The position numbers and the translations under genes are program-made. The notes under the pieces were generated by a model. The model was not told the origin of the DNA. It made no database searches and saw nothing but the letters and a program-made list of their open reading frames with translations. DNA of 13,670 nt from Acidimicrobiia bacterium (GTDB lineage: Bacteria; Actinomycetota; Acidimicrobiia; IMCC26256), in assembly GCA_023262065.1 (NCBI GenBank), contig JALRDW010000081.1, forward strand, positions 1 through 13,670. Reading direction: 5' to 3'. Below are positions 1-5,752 of this stretch, in pieces (positions within the stretch are counted from its first letter, which is position 1; every line of letters starts with the position of its first letter).

Positions 1-33
1 CGTGATCGTCGCCTGACCCCGGCAGCGGTCCCG

Positions 34-39
34 TAGCCT
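34..39 (+). promoter_or_regulatory. Putative -10 element for a leaderless glpK transcript
   Basis: The hexamer TAGCCT fits the actinobacterial TANNNT -10 consensus. It ends 7 nt before the GTG that opens the glycerol kinase frame, which would place the transcription start at or beside the start codon. No Shine-Dalgarno-like purine run is visible in the 46 bases ahead of the GTG, which agrees with leaderless initiation. A partial -35 match (ctgacc, 13-18) lies slightly too close. The consensus is short and chance matches are common. Confidence 0.4.
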
Positions 40-46
40 CACCGAC

Positions 47-1540
47 GTGGACGTGGTGCTGGCCATCGACGCCGGGACGACCGGAGTGCGCACGCTTGCG
101 ATCGGACCCGACGCCCGACCGGTGGCCCTGGCCCACCGCGAGTTCACCCAGCACTTCCCGCGACCCGGCTGGGTGGAGCACGACGCCGACGAGATCCTCG
201 CCGCCGTGCTCGCCACCCTGGCCGACGTGTCCCGCACCGTCGCGACCGCCGGACACACCGTGGCGGCGCTCGGCATCACGAACCAGCGCGAGACCGTCGT
301 GGCCTGGGACCGACGCACCGGCCGGCCCCGGCACCGCGCCATCGTGTGGCAGGACCGACGGACCGCCGCCCGGTGCGACGCGTTGCGGGCCGAGGGGTAC
401 GAACCGACCGTCCGGGCCCGGACCGGGCTCGTCCTCGATCCCTACTTCTCCGGGTCCAAGGTCGAGTGGCTGCTCACCGAGGGCGGGGTGAGCGCCGACG
501 CCGACCTCGCCATCGGCACCGTCGACTCCTGGCTCGTCTGGAACCTCACCGGCGGGCGCGTGCATGCCACCGATCCGTCGAACGCGAGTCGCACGATGCT
601 CTTCGACATCACGACGCTCGCGTGGTCGGAGGAGCTGTGCGACCGGTTCGGCGTGCCGACGGCGGCACTCCCCAGGGTCATGCCGAGCGGCGGTCGGTTC
701 GGCGTCACCGATCCCGCGCGGGCCGCCGGACTCGCGGTCCCGGTGAGCGGGATCGCCGGCGACCAGCAGGCGGCCCTGTTCGGACAGGCCTGCTTCGACC
801 GGGGCATGGCGAAGAACACCTACGGCACCGGCTCGTTCGTGCTCGTGAACCTCGGGCCCGAGTGCCCCGCACCGGCCGACGGCCTGCTCACCACCGTCGC
901 CTGGACCCTCGGCGACGAGACGACCTACGCGATGGAGGGGTCGATCTTCGTGACCGGAGCCGCCGTCCAGTGGCTGCGCGACGGGCTCGGCATCATCGAG
1001 CGCGCACAGGACTGCGGCCCGCTCGCCGAGAGTGTCCCGGACACGGGCGGGGTGCAGATCGTGCCCGCCTTCACCGGGCTCGGGTCGCCCTACTGGGATC
1101 CGTACGCCCGGGGCACCATCGTCGGCATCACGCGGGGCACGACCCGGGCCCACCTCGCCCGCGCGGTGGTCGAGGCGATGGCGCTGCAGACCGCCGACGT
1201 CATGCGCGCCATCGATGCGGCCTCGGGCACCGCGGTCGCCGAGCTGCGGGTGGACGGCGGTGCGAGCGCGATGGATCTGCTCTGCCGGTTCCAGGCCGAC
1301 CTGCTGGGGGTGACCGTCCGACGACCGGCCGAGCAGGGGACGACCGCGCTCGGCGCGGCCTACCTCGCCGGCATCGCCGAGGGGGTGTGGAGCTCGCCGG
1401 CCGAGGCGGCCGCAGCCTGGCGCGAGGATCGGGCCTTCAGCCCGACGATGGCGGCCGAGGAGGTCGCAGCACGCCTCGCGGTCTGGTCCCGAGCGGTGGA
1501 GCGGTCCCGGGACTGGGACCACGGCCTCGTCACCGACTGA
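47..1540 (+). CDS. glpK: Glycerol kinase
   Basis: FGGY-family kinase that phosphorylates glycerol with ATP to sn-glycerol 3-phosphate in the cytosol, feeding glycolysis or glycerolipid synthesis. At 497 residues it has the usual family length. The N-terminal phosphate loop is DAGTTGVR (8-15). NQRE at 79-82 gives R81 and E82, and the glycerol-contacting region continues with W101, D103 and DPYFSGSK (131-138, Y133). GDQQAAL at 238-244 supplies D239, the expected catalytic base (E. coli D245). The C-terminal ATPase half shows NTYGTGSF (257-264), GLGSPYWDP (344-352) and the adenosine-binding stretch around VDGGASAMD (402-410). The start is GTG at 47. A GTG at 53 is possible, but 47 keeps the usual spacing to the phosphate loop and lies 7 nt after a TANNNT element. 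It converges on the acyltransferase gene 26 nt downstream. No other glp gene is visible here. The family assignment is secure. Confidence 0.97.
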   Translation: MDVVLAIDAGTTGVRTLAIGPDARPVALAHREFTQHFPRPGWVEHDADEILAAVLATLADVSRTVATAGHTVAALGITNQRETVVAWDRRTGRPRHRAIVWQDRRTAARCDALRAEGYEPTVRARTGLVLDPYFSGSKVEWLLTEGGVSADADLAIGTVDSWLVWNLTGGRVHATDPSNASRTMLFDITTLAWSEELCDRFGVPTAALPRVMPSGGRFGVTDPARAAGLAVPVSGIAGDQQAALFGQACFDRGMAKNTYGTGSFVLVNLGPECPAPADGLLTTVAWTLGDETTYAMEGSIFVTGAAVQWLRDGLGIIERAQDCGPLAESVPDTGGVQIVPAFTGLGSPYWDPYARGTIVGITRGTTRAHLARAVVEAMALQTADVMRAIDAASGTAVAELRVDGGASAMDLLCRFQADLLGVTVRRPAEQGTTALGAAYLAGIAEGVWSSPAEAAAAWREDRAFSPTMAAEEVAARLAVWSRAVERSRDWDHGLVTD

Positions 1541-1544
1541 GCCC

Positions 1545-1565
1545 CCGGCGTGCCGCGGGCGCCGG
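1545..1565. terminator. GC-rich hairpin between convergent genes
   Basis: CCGGCG (1545-1550) pairs with CGCCGG (1560-1565) around a 9-nt loop, inside the 26-nt gap between the converging glycerol kinase and acyltransferase stops. Because it is symmetrical it could end transcripts from both sides. There is no U-tract, and the stem is only 6 bp in a GC-rich region, so chance occurrence is possible. Confidence 0.35.
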
Positions 1566-1566
1566 A

Positions 1567-2307
1567 TCAGGACGCGGCGGCCTGCGGGACCGGGCTCGCC
1601 GCGATCGGCACTGCGGGATCGGGGACGTCGTGCGCGCCCGGTGCCGAGGCGCCACCGCCGCTCCCCGACGCCATGTAGACGTCGACGTAGTCGTACCCCG
1701 AGAGCTCGCGGATCTCGAACATCACCTCGTCGGTGATCTGCCGGAGGACGAGGCGATCGTCGATCCGGTCCGCGTAGTGCCCGGGATCGATCGGGCGACC
1801 GAAGTTGATCTCGACCCGACGGAAGAGGCGGGGCAGCTTCCGGTCGGTCGGCTGGATCTCGTCGGTGCCGACGAGCCCGCACGGCACGATGGGCGCGCCC
1901 GTGCGCAACGAGATGCGGGCGACGCCGGTGCGACCCTTGTGCAGGTAGCCGTCGCGCGTGCGGGTGCCCTCGGGGTAGATGCCGAAGACCTCGCCGCGCT
2001 CGAGCACCTCGGCCGCGGAGTCGAGCGCGCGCTCGCTCGCACTGCCGCCCTCCCGCCGGATCGGGATCTGACCCACGGCCCGGAAGAACCACGCGGTGCG
2101 GGGGTCGTCGAAGTAGTCGGCCTTGGCGACGAAGGTCACCCGCCGGGGCACGACGAGCGGGATGAAGAGCGAGTCGATGAACGACCGGTGGTTCGCGGCC
2201 ACGATCACCGGCCCACTCGCAGGCAGATGCTCCCGACCCGTCACCCGCACGCGGAAGACGAGTCGCATGATGGGGGTCAGGATCACCTTGAGCACCCAGT
2301 ACGCCAC
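1567..2307 (-). CDS. PlsC-type 1-acylglycerol-3-phosphate acyltransferase
   Basis: Lysophospholipid acyltransferase (LPLAT/PlsC superfamily) of 246 residues. Such enzymes transfer an acyl group to lysophosphatidate or a related acceptor at the inner membrane face. All four family blocks are visible: NHRSFID (39-45, catalytic H40 and D45), GQIPIRR (79-85), YPEGTRTRDG (111-120, phosphate binding) and VPCGLVGTDE (141-150). A short hydrophobic N-terminus (about 1-20) fits membrane association. The tail from about 213 is rich in Gly, Ala and Pro and is probably disordered. The GTG start is supported by GGGGAGG at 2314-2320, 6 nt upstream. Acceptor specificity cannot be read from sequence: PlsC proper, or a paralogue acting on another lysolipid, are both possible. 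Its N-terminal side faces the 59-residue gene, with 112 nt between. Confidence 0.93.
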   Translation of the reverse strand: MAYWVLKVILTPIMRLVFRVRVTGREHLPASGPVIVAANHRSFIDSLFIPLVVPRRVTFVAKADYFDDPRTAWFFRAVGQIPIRREGGSASERALDSAAEVLERGEVFGIYPEGTRTRDGYLHKGRTGVARISLRTGAPIVPCGLVGTDEIQPTDRKLPRLFRRVEINFGRPIDPGHYADRIDDRLVLRQITDEVMFEIRELSGYDYVDVYMASGSGGGASAPGAHDVPDPAVPIAASPVPQAAAS

Positions 2308-2358
2308 GTCCGACCTCCCCGCACGCCGTCGAACCGGACCGATGCGGGCCGGCCGGCC

Positions 2359-2379
2359 GGACGACCGGACGACCGGACG
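2359..2379. repeat. Short 8-bp tandem repeat
   Basis: The unit GGACGACC occurs twice plus a partial third copy (GGACG). It directly follows three copies of GGCC (2347-2358). It lies in the 112-nt gap between the 59-residue gene and the acyltransferase gene. The flanks GCCGGCC (2348-2354) and GGCCGGC (2384-2390) could pair around it, so it may form a weak structure after the 59-residue gene. It may equally be low-complexity GC sequence. Confidence 0.4.
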
Positions 2380-2419
2380 CGCGGGCCGGCTGACGCCGAC
2401 ACTACGCGCCGGGGCGGGA

Positions 2420-2599
2420 CTACGCGGCGGTCACCTCACGCCGTGCCCCGGCACCGTCGTCGCCGGCCAGGCGTTGCTCGAGGAGGTCGAGGTGTGCGAG
2501 CACGGCCTCGCGCCGCCGGCGGTCGAGGTCGACCTGCTCGGCCGGGTGGAGCGTGCCGAACATCTGGATGAGGTGTTCGAGTCGTTCGCGGATCGGCAT
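2420..2599 (-). CDS. Small hypothetical protein, 59 aa
   Basis: I do not recognise a family. The frame is open from a GTG at 2650, but the better start is the ATG at 2597-2599. It is preceded by GGAGG at 2608-2612 with an ideal 8-nt spacer, giving 59 residues. The product is charged and looks helical throughout. It begins MPIRERLEHLIQMFG, has an Arg-rich centre (DLDRRRRE) and a heptad-like LAHLDLLEQRLA that could form a short amphipathic helix or coiled coil. There is no signal peptide, membrane segment or cysteine pair. It sits between the aminotransferase stop (141 nt upstream) and the acyltransferase (112 nt downstream), all on one strand. The strong ribosome binding site is the main support. 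A chance frame in GC-rich DNA remains possible. Confidence 0.6.
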   Translation of the reverse strand: MPIRERLEHLIQMFGTLHPAEQVDLDRRRREAVLAHLDLLEQRLAGDDGAGARREVTAA

Positions 2600-2672
2600 C
2601 GGGGGCGCCTCCGGATCGTCGGGATGACGACCCCAGTGTCGCGACGGCACGTTGCCGGGGCGCGGCGAGGAG

Positions 2673-2708
2673 GTTGCGCCCGCGCAACGGTTCGATGACG
2701 AACGGTTG
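2673..2708 (-). terminator. Two overlapping hairpins after the aminotransferase
   Basis: Two inverted repeats share bases 2685-2688. GTTGCG (2673-2678) pairs with CGCAAC (2683-2688) around CCCG. CAACGGTTCG (2685-2694) pairs, with one mismatch, with CGAACGGTTG (2699-2708) around ATGA. They lie about 33 nt past the aminotransferase stop and ahead of the 59-residue gene. They could act as a terminator or, since they exclude each other, as an alternative-structure switch. No U-tract and no recognisable leader peptide or ligand-binding element was seen. Confidence 0.35.
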
Positions 2709-2740
2709 ACGACCCCGACGGACGAGCCGTCCGGCGCCGG

Positions 2741-3919
2741 CTACTGCGCGAGCTTCGGGAGGGCCCGCTTGATGCCGCGGATCGCCTGCTGGACCCGCTG
2801 CTCGTTCTCGATGAGGGCGAAGCGGACGAACCCCTCGCCGCCCGGACCGAACCCGACGCCGGGCGAGACGGCGACGTGCGCCTCCTTGACCAGCAACTTG
2901 GCGAACTCGAGGCTCTTGAGTTCCTCGTACTCCGGAGGGATCGGCGCCCAGACGAACATCGTCCCCTCGGGCTTCGGGATGTGCCACCCGATGCGGGCGA
3001 GTCCGTCGATGAGCGCATCGCGCCGGGACTGGTACACCGAGCAGATCTCGGCCGGGTAGTCGGGGGCCTCGTTCATGGCCACGATCGACGCGATCTGGAT
3101 CGGCTGGAAGGTCCCGTAGTCGAGGTAGGACTTCAGTCGAGCCAGTGCGCCCACGACCTCGGGATTGCCCAGCATGAAGCCGACGCGCCATCCGGCCATC
3201 GAGAACGACTTCGTGAGGCTGTAGATCTCGACCGCGACGTCCTTGGCGCCCGGGACCTGGAGCAACGAGGGCGGTTGGTACCCGTCGAAGCCGACGTCGG
3301 CGTAGGCGAAGTCGTGGACGAGGAGCACGTCGTGCGTCCGGGCGAACTCCACCATGCGGGCCATGAACTCGAGGTCGACGCACTGGCCGGTCGGGTTGTG
3401 CGGGAACGACATGACGACGACCCGCGGTCGCGGCCACGCCTGCTCCCAGGCCGCCTCGAGGTTGGCGAAGAAGTCCTGGTCCGGCCCGAGGCGCACGTAG
3501 TGGACACCCGCGCCGGCGAGGATGGGGCCCCAGATGTGGATCGGGTACGACGGGCTCGGGACGAGCGCCGTGTCGCCGGGGCCCAGCAGCACCCACATCA
3601 GGTGGGAGAAGCCCTCCTTGGCCCCGATCGTGACGCAGACCTCGGCGTCGGGGTCGAGGTGGACGTCGAACTTGCGCCGGTAGAGGTCCGAGATGGCGAG
3701 GCGCAGCCGCGGGATGCCCCGGGTCGCCGAGTAGCGGTGGTTGCGCGGGTTGCGGGCCGCCTCCGCGAGCTTGTCGACGGCGACCTCGGGGGACGGGAGG
3801 TCCGGGTTGCCGAAGCCGAGGTCGATGATGTCGACGCCGGCCCGCCGGGACGCGACCTTGAGGGCGTCGATCTCCGCGAAGGCGTAGGGCGGGAGGGCGT
3901 GGATCCGACGGAACTCCAT
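2741..3919 (-). CDS. AlaC-like PLP-dependent aminotransferase
   Basis: Class I/II fold-type I aminotransferase, 392 residues from the ATG at 3919. It resembles E. coli AlaC (YfdZ), the glutamate-pyruvate aminotransferase that makes alanine, more than LL-diaminopimelate aminotransferase. AlaC-like blocks include GNPD (37-40), YSATRGIPRLR (63-73), PSPSYPIHIW (121-130) and LARLKSYLDYGTF (259-271). The Schiff-base lysine is K237 in SLTKSFSMAGWR, with N175 in FPHNPTG, D203 and Y206 as cofactor contacts. R366 in FVRFALIEN is the expected substrate-carboxylate arginine. A longer frame continues upstream, but homology begins near the ATG. No clear Shine-Dalgarno is present. Instead an extended -10-like TGCTACGGT lies 9 nt ahead, suggesting a near-leaderless transcript separate from the transporter operon. 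Alanine or valine synthesis is the likely role; exact substrates are inferred. Confidence 0.93.
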   Translation of the reverse strand: MEFRRIHALPPYAFAEIDALKVASRRAGVDIIDLGFGNPDLPSPEVAVDKLAEAARNPRNHRYSATRGIPRLRLAISDLYRRKFDVHLDPDAEVCVTIGAKEGFSHLMWVLLGPGDTALVPSPSYPIHIWGPILAGAGVHYVRLGPDQDFFANLEAAWEQAWPRPRVVVMSFPHNPTGQCVDLEFMARMVEFARTHDVLLVHDFAYADVGFDGYQPPSLLQVPGAKDVAVEIYSLTKSFSMAGWRVGFMLGNPEVVGALARLKSYLDYGTFQPIQIASIVAMNEAPDYPAEICSVYQSRRDALIDGLARIGWHIPKPEGTMFVWAPIPPEYEELKSLEFAKLLVKEAHVAVSPGVGFGPGGEGFVRFALIENEQRVQQAIRGIKRALPKLAQ

Positions 3920-3928
3920 GGGTCGGGG

Positions 3929-3937
3929 ACCGTAGCA
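3929..3937 (-). promoter_or_regulatory. Putative extended -10 for the aminotransferase
   Basis: On the minus strand TGCTACGGT combines a TGN extension with a TANNNT hexamer. It ends 9 nt before the aminotransferase ATG, giving a leader of only a few bases. It overlaps the foot of the hairpin that closes the transporter operon, so any -35 would lie inside that hairpin. Confidence 0.35.
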
Positions 3938-3960
3938 GCGAGGGGCCCCCGGCCCTCGCT
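3937..3960 (-). terminator. Hairpin ending the transporter operon
   Basis: AGCGAGGG (3937-3944) pairs perfectly with CCCTCGCT (3953-3960). With a single bulged G, two more G-C pairs close a three-base loop. It lies 9 nt beyond the stop of the 112-residue membrane protein and before the aminotransferase start. Position and stem strength suit a GC-type terminator, although no U-tract follows. Confidence 0.5.
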
Positions 3961-3969
3961 CATACTCCG

Positions 3970-4308
3970 TCAGCCGCGCTCGGCGATGATGCGATCCGCG
4001 TGCTGTTGCTGCTCGTAGGACAGGCGGGCGAGCCAGAACCGCAGGAAGTTCCCGAACGAGTGGCGCAGGAACAACGCCGTGCCGACGACGGCGGCGGTGA
4101 GGCCGGCGATGCCCTGCACGATGGCCTGGCCCTGTTCGAGGTCGTTCCCGGTCGCGGCCAGCGGATAGGCGGCGATGGCGACCACGAGGCCCGCGACCAT
4201 GAGTGCGACACCGACGCGGAGCCACAGGCGGTCGCGCCCCTGGGACGGATCGCGCACCTGCATCGACTCCATCTCCTGCTTGAACTGCTCGACCCGGTCC
4301 GTGCTCAT
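3970..4308 (-). CDS. Small two-helix membrane protein, 112 aa
   Basis: I do not recognise a named family. The N-terminal segment is charged and cytosolic-looking (MSTDRVEQFKQEMESMQ, 1-17). Two hydrophobic helices follow, roughly 29-51 and 62-82, joined by a short acidic loop (NDLEQGQ, 55-61). The tail is basic and aromatic, with HSFGNFLRFWLARLSYEQQQ at 83-102. The ATG overlaps the LivF stop as ATGA (4305-4308), and AGGGGG lies at 4313-4318. Translation is therefore probably coupled to the ATPase gene, and the protein is the last cistron before a terminator-like hairpin. The coupling suggests an accessory to the HAAT transporter, but that is inference from position only. Confidence 0.85.
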   Translation of the reverse strand: MSTDRVEQFKQEMESMQVRDPSQGRDRLWLRVGVALMVAGLVVAIAAYPLAATGNDLEQGQAIVQGIAGLTAAVVGTALFLRHSFGNFLRFWLARLSYEQQQHADRIIAERG

Positions 4309-5027
4309 CGATCCCCCTGCTGATTCCCCAAGTACGCCGACGACAACTCCTGCTCGAGGTCGGCCGGCGCGCCGTCCCGAACGATACGCCCATGGACCAT
4401 GATCGCGGCGTGATCGGCCACCCCGAGCACCGTGCTCGCGAACTGCTCGACCACGAGAATCGAGACCCCGCTGCGAGCCACGGTGGCCACGATCTCGTAG
4501 AGCTCCTCCACGATGATCGGAGCCAGTCCCATCGAGAGCTCGTCGAGGATGAGCACCGCCGGGTCGGTCGCCAGGCCCCGGGCCATGGCGAGCATCTGCT
4601 GCTCCCCGCCCGACATGGTCCCCGCGACCTGCCGGATCCGCTCCTTGAGCCGCGGGAACCGGTCGAAGGCCACCGCCTCGATCTCGGAGAGCGAGGCCCC
4701 GGTGTAGGTCATCATCCGCAGGTTGTCGCGCACGGTGAGGTTCGGGAAGATGCCCCGGCCCTCGGGCACCATCGCGACGCCCCGACGGGCGAGTTCGTCC
4801 GGGCGGACGCCGTTCACCCGCTTGCCGCAGAAGAGGACGTCGCCGGCGGTCGCGGGCATGAGCCCGCAGGCCACCTTCAGCAGGGTCGTCTTCCCGGCCC
4901 CGTTCGGCCCGAGCAGTGCGACGACGCTCCCCTGCTCGACCACGAGGTCCACGCCGAAGAGCACGTCGATGCGGTCGTAGGCCGCCCGGATGCCACGCAG
5001 TTCGAGCAGCGGGGTCGGATCGGTCAT
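4305..5027 (-). CDS. livF: HAAT-family ABC transporter ATPase, LivF type
   Basis: ATP-binding subunit of a branched-chain amino acid/amide (HAAT) importer, 240 residues. It energises the fused permease from the cytosolic face as a pair with LivG. Walker A is GPNGAGKTT (40-48). The LivF-typical VPEGRGIFPNLTVRDNL spans 87-103. The ABC signature is MSGGEQQ (138-144) and Walker B ends at LILDE (159-163). The H-loop histidine position reads VVEQF, with Gln, as I recall for other LivF proteins. The ATG overlaps the LivG stop by one base (TGATG at 5025-5029); a GTG at 5030 is an alternative in-frame start. The substrate is not determined by this subunit. Confidence 0.95.
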   Translation of the reverse strand: MTDPTPLLELRGIRAAYDRIDVLFGVDLVVEQGSVVALLGPNGAGKTTLLKVACGLMPATAGDVLFCGKRVNGVRPDELARRGVAMVPEGRGIFPNLTVRDNLRMMTYTGASLSEIEAVAFDRFPRLKERIRQVAGTMSGGEQQMLAMARGLATDPAVLILDELSMGLAPIIVEELYEIVATVARSGVSILVVEQFASTVLGVADHAAIMVHGRIVRDGAPADLEQELSSAYLGNQQGDR

Positions 5028-5752
5028 CACGACGACGTCCCGAGGTAGGCCGCGAGCACCGCGTCGTCCCGCTGGACCTCGGCCGGTGAACCCGAGGCGA
5101 TGACCCGTCCGAAGTCGAGCACGTGCACCCGGGCACAGACGTCCATCACGAGCGCAACGTCGTGCTCCACGAGCACGATCGCCATCCCCTCGGCCGCCAG
5201 TTCCCGGAGGAGCGCGGCGAACGCCACGGTCTCCGTGTCGTCCTGACCGGAGGCCGGCTCGTCGAGCAGCAGGACGCGGGGCCGCGTCGCGAGCGAACGA
5301 CCGAGTTCGACCAGTCGGCACTGCCCGGTCGGCAGCGCGTCCACCCGGGCGTCCGCCACCGCGCCCAGCCCGACCCGCTCGATGATCGCGTCGGTCACCG
5401 CCGCCGGGTCGTCCTTGGAACGGCTGTAGGACCGATGGATGTCGGCCGCGACCCGGATGTTCTCGCGCACGCTCAGCATGTTGAACAGCTCGAGGCGCTG
5501 GAAGGTACGGCCCAGACCGCGGCGGGCCCGCTTCGTCGGGGAGAGCCGGGTGATCGCAGCGCCGTCGAGCGTCACCTGCCCCGAGGTGGGCGGCTGCAAT
5601 CCCGTGATCACGTTGAAGAGCGTCGTCTTGCCCGCGCCGTTCGGGCCGATGAGTCCGGTCACGCACCCCGCCTCGGCCCCGATCGTCACGCCGTCGAGCG
5701 CGAGGTTCCCGCCGAAGCGCACCGAGATGTCGCTGACCTCAAGGAGCGCCAT
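5027..5752 (-). CDS. livG: HAAT-family ABC transporter ATPase, LivG type
   Basis: Second ATP-binding subunit of the importer, 241 residues. It carries Walker A GPNGAGKTT (36-44), a Q-loop in RTFQRLELF (82-90), the variant signature LPTGQCRLVELG (140-151) in place of LSGGQ, Walker B LLLDEP (161-166) and the H-loop VEHDVALV (195-202). The D-loop reads ASGQDDTET where ASGLDD or AAGMNP is more common. These are mild variants and all catalytic residues appear intact. The ATG at 5752 lies inside the permease gene (14-nt overlap) with GAGG 9 nt upstream, so translation is probably coupled. It pairs with LivF. Confidence 0.95.
   Translation of the reverse strand: MALLEVSDISVRFGGNLALDGVTIGAEAGCVTGLIGPNGAGKTTLFNVITGLQPPTSGQVTLDGAAITRLSPTKRARRGLGRTFQRLELFNMLSVRENIRVAADIHRSYSRSKDDPAAVTDAIIERVGLGAVADARVDALPTGQCRLVELGRSLATRPRVLLLDEPASGQDDTETVAFAALLRELAAEGMAIVLVEHDVALVMDVCARVHVLDFGRVIASGSPAEVQRDDAVLAAYLGTSS

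Noticed and set aside
2..16. Possible tail of an upstream plus-strand gene (Val-Ile-Val-Ala-stop)
   Set aside because: Four codons and a stop cannot be told from chance. It may be real, but nothing in the window supports it.
346..2571. 741-codon plus-strand frame across glpK, the acyltransferase and the gap
   Set aside because: It overlaps glpK in another frame and runs through the convergent junction. The translation is low-complexity Arg-rich sequence.
3970..5136. 388-codon minus-strand frame reading across livF into the small membrane protein
   Set aside because: Only the last 112 codons are protein-like and they start at an ATG with a ribosome binding site. The upstream part is livF in the wrong frame.
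5027..5752. LivG ATPase with degenerate signature (LPTGQ) as a possibly inactive subunit
   Set aside because: Walker A, Q-loop, Walker B and H-loop are intact, and LPTGQ-type signatures are familiar among actinobacterial LivG proteins.
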